From Blastopirellula marina DSM 3645 (lineage in GTDB: Bacteria > Planctomycetota > Planctomycetia > Pirellulales > Pirellulaceae), in contig NZ_CH672376.1 of the NCBI RefSeq assembly GCF_000153105.1, forward strand, positions 4,179,315 through 4,243,314: a DNA stretch of 64,000 bases, in the 5' to 3' direction. Made by a program: the position numbers and the translations under genes. The notes under the pieces are model-generated. The model was not told the DNA's origin. It worked only from the letters and a program-made list of their open reading frames with translations, and did not search any database. Each line of letters starts with the position of its first letter. Positions within the stretch are counted from its first letter, which is position 1. Below are positions 46,899 through 56,791 of the stretch, piece after piece.

Positions 46899-47846
46899 GT
46901 GAAGAGCATCGCCATTCAAGCGTACGGACCGGCAACGCGACTCCAACTGATGGACTTGCCCCGTCCCGAAGTCGGCCCCGATCAACTGTTGATCCGAGTC
47001 AAAGCGGCGAGCGTCAATCCGATCGATTGGAAGATTCGCTACGGCGAACTACGCTGGATACTACCGCTTAAATTTCCTGCGGTTCTGGGCTTTGATGTCG
47101 CCGGCGAAATTGAATCGGTCGGCGGCAACCTGACGAACCAGTGGACGGTGGGAGAAGAAGTTTGTGCTTACGCGAATCATGCGCCCGGCGGGGGTTACGC
47201 CGAATATATCTCTGTCGATGCGGATTGCGTTGTGCGAAAGCCGGCGAATCTTTCACCGCTCGAAGCGGCGTCCTTTCCTTTGGCGGCGTCGACCGCTTGG
47301 CAGTCCCTGTTTGACATCTGCTCGCTTCGCCCAGGCGACAACGTGCTTGTGAATGGAGCCTCGGGCGGAGTCGGCATCTTTGCAACTCAAATCGCCAAGA
47401 TTCATCACGCGACTGTCACCGCCGTTTGCAGTGGACGAAACGAAGCGCTGATGCGCGAGTTGGGCGCCGATGACGTCATTAACTATCACCAGGTCGATTT
47501 CACACAGACAAATCGTAAGTTTGACGTGATCTTTGACGCCGTTGGTAAAGCGTCATATCGCGATTGCTGTCGCGTGCTCGACCGTAATGGGCGCTTTGCA
47601 ACCACGCTCCCTTCAGCCGAGACGGCGGCCTTCACCGTGATTTCCAAATTTCAGCGGCGACGCTGCGGAATTATTTGGGCAACTTCTCGCAAGAAAGACC
47701 TGCAAGCAATTTACGGTCTGGCCGAGCAGGGGAAGTTGCGCACCATTATCGACGAAGTTTTCCCGCTCGAGCAGGCTGCCGACGCCCATCGAAAGAGCGA
47801 AGATGGACATGCGGTCGGAAAAATTGTGCTGCAAGTTGCGGAGTGA
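46899..47846 (+). CDS. MDR-family NADPH-dependent alcohol dehydrogenase/quinone oxidoreductase
   Basis: The predicted protein has 315 residues of the zinc-independent medium-chain reductase group. Features are KAASVNPIDWKIRYG, the catalytic-domain FPAVLGFDVAGEI, the Rossmann nucleotide motif GASGGVGIFATQIAK and the closing EQAADAHRKSEDGHAVGKIVL, all typical of NADPH:quinone oxidoreductase-like enzymes. The catalytic zinc ligands of true alcohol dehydrogenases are missing. GTG 46899 is the preferred start because it opens MKSIAIQAYG; a longer TTG start at 46842 is less likely. Substrate unknown. Confidence 0.8.
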   Translation: MKSIAIQAYGPATRLQLMDLPRPEVGPDQLLIRVKAASVNPIDWKIRYGELRWILPLKFPAVLGFDVAGEIESVGGNLTNQWTVGEEVCAYANHAPGGGYAEYISVDADCVVRKPANLSPLEAASFPLAASTAWQSLFDICSLRPGDNVLVNGASGGVGIFATQIAKIHHATVTAVCSGRNEALMRELGADDVINYHQVDFTQTNRKFDVIFDAVGKASYRDCCRVLDRNGRFATTLPSAETAAFTVISKFQRRRCGIIWATSRKKDLQAIYGLAEQGKLRTIIDEVFPLEQAADAHRKSEDGHAVGKIVLQVAE

Positions 47847-47921
47847 GTCGAGACTCTCCATCGCAGTGCAGCAACTCTATTACCGAAGCTAATGTCGGCG
47901 AGTGACCCGCAAGGGCGTTGA

Positions 47922-48380
47922 TTAGTCCTTGTTCCCGCGATCACGCTCCAACGATTCGACGTACCACGTGGCGACGGCTCGCTCTTGCTTGCGGACGGCG
48001 ATAATAAATTGAATAGCGCGGTCAGCGATTTCGCCCGCCAATTGTTCGACCAGATTTTCGTTCGGCTCAGCGACTTCGGCCGTCGCAGCAGCGCGGGTGA
48101 ACTCATCCACAAAACGCTCTGATTCGCTCCTTAGCGTGTCGTCTTCTTCCCGCATCGTCTGCACGTGCGATTCCAGCGAAGGATCTTCCTGTTCGATTTG
48201 CAGATAGATGCTGACATGGTCGTCCAGTTTGCGCAGCAGCAACTGACGAACCGCGACGCAGCTTGTCATCGCCGATTGGCACCATTCGGGCAATTCGCCA
48301 GGTACGACCGGCGTTTCTAGTATGTTTTCAAATTGTTCTAAGGCCTGGTGCAGATCAGGCGTCGCTTCGGCATTTCTCAT
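47922..48380 (-). CDS. Helical hypothetical protein
   Basis: This 152-residue soluble protein is all-helical and very acidic (EALEQFENILE-like helices; DDHVSIYLQIEQEDPSLES; EPNENLVEQLAGEIADR). Scattered histidines and glutamates hint at a four-helix bundle, but no hemerythrin or ferritin pattern is clear. AAGGAA lies before the ATG at 48380. It is transcribed away from the epimerase operon with a ~165-base gap, perhaps sharing a divergent promoter region. Confidence 0.55.
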   Translation of the reverse strand: MRNAEATPDLHQALEQFENILETPVVPGELPEWCQSAMTSCVAVRQLLLRKLDDHVSIYLQIEQEDPSLESHVQTMREEDDTLRSESERFVDEFTRAAATAEVAEPNENLVEQLAGEIADRAIQFIIAVRKQERAVATWYVESLERDRGNKD

Positions 48381-48547
48381 AACTGTTCCTTCTCTTGCTA
48401 AGAACCAACTGCTCCCAAGTGGAATGTGCGGAGAAATGCACGGCTTGGCCCACTTCGGCGCCCGACTTGCGTGTTTTATTTCACAAGACGCAGTTCGACT
48501 TACCAGAATTGTTCGTTATTTGCTCCGAAAGGGAAAGGAAGATGAGT

Positions 48548-49630
48548 ATGGACGCGACGAAAAAAGAGGAACGCCGTGTGGTTCTTGTGACTGGCGGCGC
48601 AGGTTTGATCGGCAGCCGGGTGATCCACGATCTGGCGAGCTCTTTTCAGGTCATCGGTCTTGATATTGATCCGCCGTCAAGCGATCGAGCCGATGTCGAT
48701 TGGCGACAATGCGATCTGACCGATGACGACAACGTCAGCGATACGCTGCAGGCGATTCGCGATCGGTGGGGAAGCCAACTCGCTAGCGTCGTCCATCTAG
48801 CGGCCTATTATGACTTTTCCGGCGAGCCTAGCCCCCTATATGAAAAGCTGACCGTCGAAGGAACGCGGAGCCTCTTGCGGCATTTGCAATCGTTTGATGT
48901 CGAGCAGTTTCTTTTCTCCAGCACGCTGCTGGTCATGAAGTCGTCCGAGAGTGGTCTGCCGTTATCGAGTCAGTCGCCGCTGGAAGCAGAGTGGGACTAC
49001 CCTCAGTCGAAGTTGAAAACGGAAGAAGTCATCGAGCATGAGCGGGGAAGAATACCCGCCCTCATACTTCGTTTGGCCGGGGCTTATGACGAACAAGGGC
49101 ACTCGCCGCCGATTACGCAGCAGATCAGCCGCATCTATGAAAAGCAGCTCGAGAGCTATTTCTTTCCGGGCGACAAAGATCATGGTCAATCATTTATCCA
49201 TCTGGATGACACCGTTACAGCGATCCGCTGCGCGATTGAACGTCGTGCCGAGTTGCCGCCGCTGGAACGTCTGTTGATCGGTGAAGAAGAGGTGCTGAGC
49301 TACGCCGATCTGCAAGATCGAATCGGCGAACTGTTGCACGGTCAGCAATGGCCTGCGATTCGGATTCCCAAAATGGTCGCCAAAGCGGGCGCATGGGTGA
49401 AAGATCAGTGGGCGAGCGGCGACAACGCTCCCTTTATCAAACCGTGGATGATCGACTTGGCCGATCAGAATTACCCGATCAATATTAGTCGGGCCGAAAG
49501 TCTGTTGGGCTGGAAACCGCGGCATACCCTGCGTGAAACGCTGCCGCAAATGGTTGAACTGCTGCAACGCGATCCCCAGAAGTTTTACGAGATCAATCAC
49601 CTGCCGGTCGAGCATTTGCATTCGAGATGA
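48548..49630 (+). CDS. NAD-dependent epimerase/dehydratase (extended SDR)
   Basis: This 360-residue enzyme acts on nucleotide sugars or related substrates. It has the Rossmann motif [12 protein letters not shown], acidic SDR strand VIGLDID, a Y-x-x-x-K-like region ([13 protein letters not shown]) and the C-terminal [12 protein letters not shown] typical of the family. ATG 48548 is chosen because AAGGAAG lies six bases upstream; ATG 48542 is alternative. It heads an operon with a VKOR-like and an SPW-repeat membrane protein. Confidence 0.85.
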   Translation: MDATKKEERRVVLVTGGAGLIGSRVIHDLASSFQVIGLDIDPPSSDRADVDWRQCDLTDDDNVSDTLQAIRDRWGSQLASVVHLAAYYDFSGEPSPLYEKLTVEGTRSLLRHLQSFDVEQFLFSSTLLVMKSSESGLPLSSQSPLEAEWDYPQSKLKTEEVIEHERGRIPALILRLAGAYDEQGHSPPITQQISRIYEKQLESYFFPGDKDHGQSFIHLDDTVTAIRCAIERRAELPPLERLLIGEEEVLSYADLQDRIGELLHGQQWPAIRIPKMVAKAGAWVKDQWASGDNAPFIKPWMIDLADQNYPINISRAESLLGWKPRHTLRETLPQMVELLQRDPQKFYEINHLPVEHLHSR

Positions 49631-49656
49631 ACCACAGCGGAAGGAAGGGACGCACG

Positions 49657-50328
49657 ATGTCAGCTTCTCTCAAAGGTTACCCGGCGGAATCAGCCGATCT
49701 GGAGGTGCGGGTCAGCCCCTATTCGTACAATCCGTCGGCGTGGTCGCAGCGATTGCCGATTTGCGTGTTGGCGTTTATCGCCTTTTTGTTGGCGACTCAC
49801 ATGGGGCTGTACCAGTGGAGACTGATCGGCGACGTGTGGGATCCCGCATTCGGGGATCAAAGCAAACAGGTGCTCGACTCGGACGTGGCGAAAAAAATGC
49901 ACCTTTGGCTGGGTGTGCCCGACGCGATTTTGGGCGCGATCGCCTACTTGGGCGACGCGATCTTCGGCCTGGCCGGGTCAACGCGGCGTTGGCAATATCG
50001 CCCTTGGCTAGTGATCTTGTTCGGAATCGACGTGATTCCGCTGGGTCTGGTCAGCGGGATCTTGGTGATCTGTCAAGCGACAATTGTTGGGAATTGGTGT
50101 TTTCTTTGCCTGGTGACGGCCCTGATTTCCCTCGTGCTTGTCGTGATGGCCTACGACGAAGTCTACGTTTCGCTGAAGTATCTCGCTCTAGTTTGGAAAA
50201 AGACGAAAAGTCGCAAAATCGTTTGGCGAGCCTTATGGGGTTTTCCAGAGAAGGCCGCAGATGAGGCCGCACTCGAAATGGTAGGGACGATTTCGGGTTC
50301 GATTTCGCCTGACGCACTGTCCAAATAA
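49657..50328 (+). CDS. Vitamin K epoxide reductase (VKOR)-family membrane protein
   Basis: The predicted protein has 223 residues with about four membrane helices ([58 protein letters not shown]). The C-x-x-C redox site is in NWCFLCL at the helix start, as in VKOR enzymes that reoxidise thiol oxidoreductases. Upstream cysteines of the loop are not obvious, so redox partnering may differ. ATG 49657 is preferred (AGGAAGGGA before it) over 49627, which overlaps the epimerase stop. Confidence 0.75.
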   Translation: MSASLKGYPAESADLEVRVSPYSYNPSAWSQRLPICVLAFIAFLLATHMGLYQWRLIGDVWDPAFGDQSKQVLDSDVAKKMHLWLGVPDAILGAIAYLGDAIFGLAGSTRRWQYRPWLVILFGIDVIPLGLVSGILVICQATIVGNWCFLCLVTALISLVLVVMAYDEVYVSLKYLALVWKKTKSRKIVWRALWGFPEKAADEAALEMVGTISGSISPDALSK

Positions 50329-50341
50329 CCCGGAGGCGATC

Positions 50342-50710
50342 ATGTGGGCCCGTGTTGTTGAATTTATGTTGTCTTGTTGGCTGGCGGCTAGTCCGTTTAT
50401 ATTTCATCATTCCGATAGCGCACGCGCACTTTGGTGGAACGACTACGTGACGGCCATCTGCGTTGGCGGCGCTTCGCTGTTATCCTATTGGCGACCGACA
50501 AGACATGCACACTTGTTCACGGCGGTCGTGGCAATCTGGCTAATCGGCTTTGGGCGTTTCGGATTGGAAGGGTCCCCTGGACCAGGAATGCAAAACGAGA
50601 TTGTCGTAGGACTGTTGTTGCTGATGTTCGCGCTAGTTCCGAATCACGCAGCCTATCCTCCCCGGTTTTGGTACTCCGATTCAGCGAACTCCTTATCACC
50701 AAAAGACTGA
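50342..50710 (+). CDS. SPW-repeat-like membrane protein
   Basis: This 122-residue protein has three or four membrane helices. The N-terminal SCWLAASPFIFHHSD and the matching WLIGFGRFGLEGSPGPGMQNE, FALVP are characteristic of the SPW repeat family. GGAGG lies six bases before the ATG, and it follows the VKOR gene by 13 bases. Function unknown; the operon suggests a role in envelope thiol or sugar chemistry. Confidence 0.7.
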   Translation: MWARVVEFMLSCWLAASPFIFHHSDSARALWWNDYVTAICVGGASLLSYWRPTRHAHLFTAVVAIWLIGFGRFGLEGSPGPGMQNEIVVGLLLLMFALVPNHAAYPPRFWYSDSANSLSPKD

Positions 50711-50811
50711 ATTACCGAAAACGACCGGCTTACCTACGACACGGCTTACCGTAAGACATCGTCGCGCACCTTCCTTCAAGGCTTCACCACTACACGGGAA
50801 CAACCCGACCA

Positions 50812-53646
50812 ATGCGCACTCCACTTTCGAAACGTCTTGACATTGATGTTCAAAACATGGCCTACGCAGCGGAGCTGCTAGACGCCTACCGGGAGGATCC
50901 CAACAGCGTTCCGGATGACTGGCGCGAATGGTTTGGGAAATTGCCGCAGGCCAACGGCGACGCAGAAGCGTTCACCAACCTGGCCCCGCCGATCACGACC
51001 TCCAGCATGTTCAACCCGACCGGTGCTCCGGTCGCGGTCAACGGCGACCATGCCGCGTCCGCTGGGGATGCGGCGGTCGGGGCTGATGCGCTGCTGCAAT
51101 TTTGCGTCGATCGCATGATCACAGCGTTCCGGGCTTACGGTCACTTGCACTCTCGGCTCGATCCGCTGGGGCTGACGACCACGCCGGCGCCGCCGCTGTC
51201 GCCGGACCAGTTTAATATCAAAGAGAGCGACCTGGATCGCTCGGTCTATGTCGATCGCGACGGCGAGACCATCCTGACGACCGTGCGTGAGCTGTTCGAG
51301 CGGATGCAGCGCGTCTATTGCGGCGACGTCGGTATCCAGTTGCAGCACATCGACGACCATGTCGTCCGGCGTTGGCTGATTGAAGAAGTCGAAGGGGACG
51401 ATCGCGACTCGTCGCTCGGCCGCGACACGCAGCGCAGAATTCTGCAGCGTTTGACCGAAGCGATGGTGTTTGAAGAATTCGTTCGCAAAAAATACCTCGG
51501 CGCCAAGACCTTCTCGCTCGAAGGCTCCGAGACCTTGATTCCGCTGCTCGACCTGGCGATCCATGGTTTCGCCGAACAAGGGATCAGCGAGCTCGTGTTG
51601 GCGATGCCGCATCGTGGTCGTCTTAGCGTGTTGGCCAACGTGATCCGGCAGCCTCCGCGTGAGATCTTCTCGCAATTTGAAGACGCCGATCCCAAGCGTC
51701 ATATCGGCGGCGGCGACGTGAAGTATCACATGGGCGCCAGCGGCGACTATGTGGCCGCTTCGGGCAAAAAGGTCCACGTTTCGCTCTGCTTCAACCCGAG
51801 CCACTTGGAGTATGTCGATCCGGTCGCTTTGGGCCGCATGCGCGCCAAGCAGGATCGCCGCGGCGATACCGAACGCCAAATGGGCGCCGTTGTGTTGATC
51901 CACGGCGACGCGGCTTTCGCCGGCGAAGGGGTCGTTCAGGAAACGTTGAACTTGAGTCAGCTGCATGGCTATCGCACCGGCGGAACGCTGCATGTGATCG
52001 TCAACAATCAGCTCGGCTTTACGACGCAACCGCACGATTCGCGTTCGACGATCTATGCGACCGACGTCGCGCGCATGTTGCAGTCGCCGATTTTTCATGT
52101 GAACGGCGAAAACCCGGCGGCGGTGTCGCAGGTGGTTTCGCTGGCGTTGGAATTCCGTCGTACGCATCAGCGTGACGTCGTGATCGACATGTATTGCTTC
52201 CGTCGCTTCGGTCACAACGAAACGGACGAACCGAGCTTCACGCAGCCGCTGCTTTATCAAGCGATCGAACATCACCGTTCGATTCGCGATCGCTTCCTTG
52301 ACAATCTGGTCGAGCTGGGGCAGTTCGAGGTTCAAGAAGCGGACGAGATGCTCACCCAGCATCACGAATTCTTGCAGACCGAATACGAGATCGGCAAAGA
52401 ACTTGTCCAAGACGATCGTCATCCGCAAAACGTTTGGAAAGGCTACTTTGGCGGCCCGCAGCCGGAAGTCGGTGAAGACGATCCAGACACCGGCATGCCG
52501 GTCGAAAAGCTGTCGAAGATGCTGGTCAAACTGACCGAGATCCCCAAGGGGTTCCATCTGCATCGGAAGCTGACCCGCCAAATGGAAGCGCGACGCGCTA
52601 TGGGAGACGGGAAGCGTCCGCTCGACTGGGCGTCGGCCGAAGCGCTGGCGTTCGCGAGCCTGTCGATGGCCGGGCGCCGCGTCCGCTTGTCGGGGCAAGA
52701 CGCTCAGCGCGGCACCTTCAGCCAACGGCATGGCGTGTTGCATGACGTCGTCACCGGCAAGACGCATAACATCTTCTCGAAGTTGTCCGGCGATCAAGCG
52801 CCGGTCGAACTGGTCAATAGCCCGCTCAGCGAAGTTGGCGTTCTCGGCTTTGACTATGGTTATAGCTTGGACTTCCCCGAGGCGCTGGTCGCTTGGGAAG
52901 CTCAGTTCGGCGACTTTGGCAACTGCGCCCAAGTGATCATTGACGAATTCATCTCGGGCGCCGAAGACAAATGGAACCGGCTGAGCGGCATCGTGATGTT
53001 GCTGCCGCACGGTTACGAAGGACAAGGGCCCGAGCACTCCAGCGGCCGTCTGGAACGTTTTCTGGCGATCGGTGCCGAAGACAACATCCAGGTCGCTTAC
53101 CCGTCGACTCCGGCCCAGTACTTCCACTTGCTTCGTCGCCAGACGTTGCGATTGTGGCGCAAGCCGCTGGTCATCTTCACGCCGAAGAGCCTGTTGCGTC
53201 ATCCTTCCGCCGTTTCGTCGTTGACCGAATTGGCCGAGGGAGAATTCAAACCGATTCTGCCGGACGAAACTTGCGATCCGGCCAAGGTGCGCCGCGTGCT
53301 GCTGTGCACCGGCAAGCTCTACTACGAGTTGGACTCTTACCGTAACGAGCATCAGCTTGACGACGTGGCGATCTTGCGGATCGAAATGCTGCATCCGCTG
53401 CGCACCGGTAAGTTTACCGACGCGCTGAAAGACTACGCCGCCGATTGCCCGGTGACTTGGGTCCAGGAAGAGCCGCTCAACATGGGCGCCTGGCCGCACT
53501 GGGCGACTCGATTTACGGGACATCGCATCGACGACCATGAACTGAACGTGGTGGGGCGCCCCCGTTCGGCAAGTCCTGCGACCGGTTCGAAAAGCGCTCA
53601 CCTTTGGGAACAGGCGGATCTGCTCGAGCGAGCATTCGCCGACTAA
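50812..53646 (+). CDS. sucA: 2-oxoglutarate dehydrogenase E1 component
   Basis: This 944-residue thiamine diphosphate enzyme decarboxylates 2-oxoglutarate and hands the succinyl group to E2. The N-terminus is the SucA type (YAAELLDAYREDPNSVPDDW). The ThDP region shows LVLAMPHRGRLSVLANV, HIGGGDVKYHMG, HGDAAFAGEGVVQETLNLS and later SGQDAQRGTFSQRHGVLHD. FLLPHGYEGQGPEHSSGRLE-type sequence follows in the pyrimidine-binding domain. Length matches E. coli SucA (~933). It precedes sucB by 57 bases. Confidence 0.95.
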   Translation: MRTPLSKRLDIDVQNMAYAAELLDAYREDPNSVPDDWREWFGKLPQANGDAEAFTNLAPPITTSSMFNPTGAPVAVNGDHAASAGDAAVGADALLQFCVDRMITAFRAYGHLHSRLDPLGLTTTPAPPLSPDQFNIKESDLDRSVYVDRDGETILTTVRELFERMQRVYCGDVGIQLQHIDDHVVRRWLIEEVEGDDRDSSLGRDTQRRILQRLTEAMVFEEFVRKKYLGAKTFSLEGSETLIPLLDLAIHGFAEQGISELVLAMPHRGRLSVLANVIRQPPREIFSQFEDADPKRHIGGGDVKYHMGASGDYVAASGKKVHVSLCFNPSHLEYVDPVALGRMRAKQDRRGDTERQMGAVVLIHGDAAFAGEGVVQETLNLSQLHGYRTGGTLHVIVNNQLGFTTQPHDSRSTIYATDVARMLQSPIFHVNGENPAAVSQVVSLALEFRRTHQRDVVIDMYCFRRFGHNETDEPSFTQPLLYQAIEHHRSIRDRFLDNLVELGQFEVQEADEMLTQHHEFLQTEYEIGKELVQDDRHPQNVWKGYFGGPQPEVGEDDPDTGMPVEKLSKMLVKLTEIPKGFHLHRKLTRQMEARRAMGDGKRPLDWASAEALAFASLSMAGRRVRLSGQDAQRGTFSQRHGVLHDVVTGKTHNIFSKLSGDQAPVELVNSPLSEVGVLGFDYGYSLDFPEALVAWEAQFGDFGNCAQVIIDEFISGAEDKWNRLSGIVMLLPHGYEGQGPEHSSGRLERFLAIGAEDNIQVAYPSTPAQYFHLLRRQTLRLWRKPLVIFTPKSLLRHPSAVSSLTELAEGEFKPILPDETCDPAKVRRVLLCTGKLYYELDSYRNEHQLDDVAILRIEMLHPLRTGKFTDALKDYAADCPVTWVQEEPLNMGAWPHWATRFTGHRIDDHELNVVGRPRSASPATGSKSAHLWEQADLLERAFAD

Positions 53647-53703
53647 CCGCGTCAAATAATCACCTTCCACACCTATAGCCAATTTAGATAACTAAACAAA
53701 CCA

Positions 53704-54936
53704 ATGAGCATTGAACTCAAAGTTCCCGAAGCGGGAGAGTCGATCCAAGAGGTTCAAATCGGCCGCTGGATGAAGAAAGAAGGGGACGAAGTCAATGAAG
53801 ACGAGTCTCTGGTTGAGCTGGAAACCGACAAGGCTTCGATGGAAATGCCTGCTCCCGCCAAAGGGGTCTTGCGCGAGATCTTCAAGCGTGAAGGAGATCT
53901 GGTCACCGTCGGTGAAGTGATCGGCATTTTGGATGATGGCGCCGCCGCTGCGGCCCCGGCCGCCGCACCAGCCGAGAAACCGGCCGCCGCCGAAGTCGAA
54001 AAGCCTGCTCCGACGCCGGCGCCGGCCGCTACCTCGGGCCGTGGGAAAGCGTCTCGTCCGACGATCATCAATTCGTCGTCGACGCCGGCCAAGCCGTCCG
54101 CCAGCAGCAACGGCGAATCGGAAGTGAAGCACGCGCCCGCCCCGGCCAAGGCCGAAGAGCCGAAGAAGGCGCCGCCTGCTCCGGCCAAGAGCCAACAGCT
54201 TGCGCCGCGAGCCGAAACGAGCCTGGCGCCGCAAGCGGGCGAAAAGATCGTGCCGATGCCGCTGATCCGCCGCCGCATCGCCGAGACGCTGAAAAGCGCC
54301 CAACACAACGCCGCGTTGCTGACCACGTTCAACCAGGTCGATATGACCAACGTGATGGCGCTGCGCAAAAAATATGGCCAATGGTTCCTCGATCAATGGG
54401 GCGTCAAGCTGGGCTTCATGTCGTTCTTTATCAAAGCGACGATCGACGCGCTGAAGCAACAACCGGCTTTGAACGCCGAAATTCGTGACGGCGACAAAAT
54501 CGTCTATCGCGACTACTACCACGTCGGCGTCGCGATCGGCAGCAAAAAGGGCCTGGTCGTGCCGGTCCTGCGGAACGCCGAACGGATGCGTTTTGCTGAG
54601 ATCGAACTGGCGATCGCCGACTTCGCCGCCCGCGCCAACGAAAACCGCTTGAGCGCCGCCGAACTTTCTGGCGGTACGTTCACGATCACCAACGGCGGCG
54701 TCTACGGCTCGCTGATGTCGACACCGATCGTCAATCCGCCCCAAAGCGGCGTGCTCGGCATGCATACGATCGAAGAACGCCCCGTCGCTCGCGACGGTCA
54801 GGTCGTGATTCGCCCGATGATGTACTTGGCGCTGACCTACGATCACTGCATGGTCGACGGCCGCGAAGCGGTCATGACCCTGAAGCGGATTTGCGACGCA
54901 ATCGAAGAACCGGCCCGGATGTTGTTGGAAGCGTAG
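53704..54936 (+). CDS. sucB: Dihydrolipoyllysine succinyltransferase (E2)
   Basis: This 410-residue E2 subunit carries the lipoyl domain (~1-78) with lipoylated K43 in ETDKASMEMPAP, then a long Ala/Pro-rich linker (~80-180). There is a reduced or absent E1/E3-binding domain, as none is clearly visible before the catalytic domain. The catalytic domain ends with the active site DHCMVDGREA. The 2-oxo acid dehydrogenase core contains GGTFTITNGGVYGSL, typical of SucB. A terminator follows at 54971. No E3 (lpd) is nearby. Confidence 0.9.
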   Translation: MSIELKVPEAGESIQEVQIGRWMKKEGDEVNEDESLVELETDKASMEMPAPAKGVLREIFKREGDLVTVGEVIGILDDGAAAAAPAAAPAEKPAAAEVEKPAPTPAPAATSGRGKASRPTIINSSSTPAKPSASSNGESEVKHAPAPAKAEEPKKAPPAPAKSQQLAPRAETSLAPQAGEKIVPMPLIRRRIAETLKSAQHNAALLTTFNQVDMTNVMALRKKYGQWFLDQWGVKLGFMSFFIKATIDALKQQPALNAEIRDGDKIVYRDYYHVGVAIGSKKGLVVPVLRNAERMRFAEIELAIADFAARANENRLSAAELSGGTFTITNGGVYGSLMSTPIVNPPQSGVLGMHTIEERPVARDGQVVIRPMMYLALTYDHCMVDGREAVMTLKRICDAIEEPARMLLEA

Positions 54937-54970
54937 TAACGCCAACAGCGACTCCTTATTCGATACCGAC

Positions 54971-55010
54971 ACGGCGGCAGCGCACAAGCGTTGCCGCCGT
55001 TTGTCATTTC
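54971..55010 (+). terminator. Rho-independent terminator after sucAB
   Basis: ACGGCGGCA (54971-54979) pairs with TGCCGCCGT (54992-55000), followed by the T-rich TTGTCATTTCTT. It lies 35 bases after the sucB stop and fits the end of a highly expressed operon. Confidence 0.7.
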
Positions 55011-55722
55011 TTGCGGGCCAAAGTTTGGTAAGTCGTGGCGTTCTCCATCCCCAGCGACATCCTCAGTTCAGGACCGGACCGATTCATTTTTCGATCCAAC
55101 GGCGAACCAATCCAACACGAGCCCGAATGCGCAGGCCGAGGGAGTGCGGCCTCTATTTCGAAATGCCAGAGACTGGACCGGACTGGACCCCGTTTTTTTG
55201 AGTCTGGAGATCGGGTGTTGGTCAGTCTGGTTTTGACATTCGACATCGGCCTACTAGGGCGGACTGGACTGCTCAATTTTTTCTGAAAACTTGCCCAAAT
55301 TGCCTGTGGGTTAAGTTGGGCGCTTTTTGCGGTGCGGCCGACCAAGGCCTGCCCTGCGGGGTTACCGGTTGGACCGGACCGCTGCTCGTTTTTTGAAAAT
55401 TGCCCATCTTGCCTAGGGGGGGCGTCTGGCGCACCAGAGCCTGCCAATCGCCGCGGCTCCCTCTCCGCGCGGGAACTTTTCAGCTCGTCCCAAACCAAGA
55501 GGCTAGAAAACTTACGTCCTGGGTGATGGATCAGACGCCGGGACGAGGAGCAGCATTGTCCCCGAAATTTGAGCAGATGAGCAAGCGGCAATCTTTGCCG
55601 CGATCACCGGGTGGCCCGACCAGTTTGTCCAAGATTGGTTGGGTTGCTTTAGCGACAAGATGCCGCGCCATGCGGCCGCAAAGCTGACTGACCGCACCCA
55701 ACAATCGCGACCACCCTAGGCG
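55011..55722. other. Noncoding region with imperfect repeats
   Basis: About 710 bases lack a believable gene; overlapping frames on both strands have low-complexity, arginine/proline-rich translations. The stretch is dominated by repeat units described separately (55071-55430). Confidence 0.6.
55071..55430. repeat. GGACYGGACY imperfect repeat array
   Basis: Four copies of the core GGAC(C/T)GGAC(C/T) begin near 55071, 55174, 55261 and 55371, about 90-110 bases apart. Each is followed within 5-12 bases by a run of five to seven T. The third and fourth units extend the likeness downstream with TGAAAA, TTGCCCA and TTGCCT. The units are too diverged for a CRISPR array and no cas genes are near. 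Confidence 0.6.
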
Positions 55723-56691
55723 TTATCGGCGCTGCAAGCCATATTCGGCGCTTTGCATCAGCGCTCGGATATAGCCAAAGGCGAAGAATCTCGCGAGCAT
55801 CGTATAGCCGGGATCGCCCTCTTCTTCGCCAGCCAATTGAGGGACGTGATCGGGTCGAATGGGGCCTTGGAAGCCGATGTCGTGATAGGCGTGCATCGCG
55901 GCGACCATATCGGTCGGGCCATTGTCATGAAACGCTTCGGTAAAGTCGTCCGCCGTTCCGTGCGAGTCGCGGAAGTGCACATAGCGAATGCGATCTCCCA
56001 GCTTACGGATCGTGCCGGGGATATCGACTCCCATTACAGCGAACGTTCCCTGGCAAAAGCAGATGCCGTTGCTGGGGCTGGAAGAGAGCTCCAGCAATCG
56101 CTCGAAGTCGTTCAAGCTGTTCATGATCCGCGCGTGCTGGCCGAAAGCGGCCAGCGGCGGATCGTCGGGGTGCATCGCCAATGCGACGCCTGACTTTTCG
56201 GCAATCGGCAGCAGTTCGGCTAAGAAGGACCGCAGATTCTCCCACATTTGTTCGCGCGTGACGGCTGCGCCGGTATGCGTGCTGGAGACGGCATGCAACG
56301 AAGCTGCTTGGTCGGCGTCGGCCAGACGGAACGAAGTTGTCCAAGCGCCCCCGCGTTCTTGCGTTTGGCTTCCCGTCCGGACCCAATCGGAGGCCGGCAT
56401 AAAGTTGTAGCAGCAGACGCCGATCTGCGCGCTGCCCAGATTCACGAGAAGTTGTTTCATCTGCGCCAAGTCGTCATCTCGACTCGCCGTCCCTAGAATC
56501 GCGTTCTGGATCGGCAGCTCTCCTTCAACCGCGGCGATCTGCAATCCAAACCGACTCAGGCGCTCTTGGATCGCGAGCAGATCGTCCAAGTGCGGACCTG
56601 GGTAACGGATCGCGACGTTGGTTACGCCCAGCTGCGCCACGCGGGCCAGGTTTTCGTCAGAGAGCGGAGTGACGACGGACGTCAATTGCAT
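55723..56691 (-). CDS. uxuA: Mannonate dehydratase
   Basis: This 322-residue enzyme dehydrates D-mannonate to 2-keto-3-deoxygluconate in hexuronate breakdown. It shows a UxuA-type TIM barrel: VCCYNFMPASDWVRTG, VALAMHPDDPPLAAFG, NGICFCQGTFAVMG, VHFRDSHGTADDFTEAFHDNGPTD-like segment and RPDHVPQLAGE with PGYTMLARFFAFGYIRAL. These include conserved metal ligands His and Asp. It is shorter than E. coli UxuA (394). The ATG at 56691 opens at the domain; a longer frame to 56751 is possible. Transcribed opposite to the rest of the sugar-acid cluster. Confidence 0.9.
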   Translation of the reverse strand: MQLTSVVTPLSDENLARVAQLGVTNVAIRYPGPHLDDLLAIQERLSRFGLQIAAVEGELPIQNAILGTASRDDDLAQMKQLLVNLGSAQIGVCCYNFMPASDWVRTGSQTQERGGAWTTSFRLADADQAASLHAVSSTHTGAAVTREQMWENLRSFLAELLPIAEKSGVALAMHPDDPPLAAFGQHARIMNSLNDFERLLELSSSPSNGICFCQGTFAVMGVDIPGTIRKLGDRIRYVHFRDSHGTADDFTEAFHDNGPTDMVAAMHAYHDIGFQGPIRPDHVPQLAGEEEGDPGYTMLARFFAFGYIRALMQSAEYGLQRR

Positions 56692-56791
56692 TCTTGGGCT
56701 TTCGTAGAGCGGGATTGTCACGTCCGGTAGAGATTCAGCACAGCGATTCAAGCGAAGCTGGCAGCAGACGCATGTCGCCTGCAGTGGTGAG

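Noticed and set aside
50878-53682. 934-residue open frame on the minus strand
   Set aside because: It lies exactly antisense to sucA, has the skewed composition of a shadow frame and matches no family; the plus-strand SucA motifs are unambiguous.
53692-54987. 431-residue minus-strand open frame
   Set aside because: Antisense to sucB; rich in Arg/Gly tracts opposite the Ala/Pro linker, with no real motifs.
55071-55430. CRISPR array
   Set aside because: Units are only partly alike, spacing varies, and no cas genes are present in the window.
55004-55591. 195-residue minus-strand frame after sucB
   Set aside because: Arg/Ser/Pro-rich translation of the repeat region, lacking a ribosome site and any domain.
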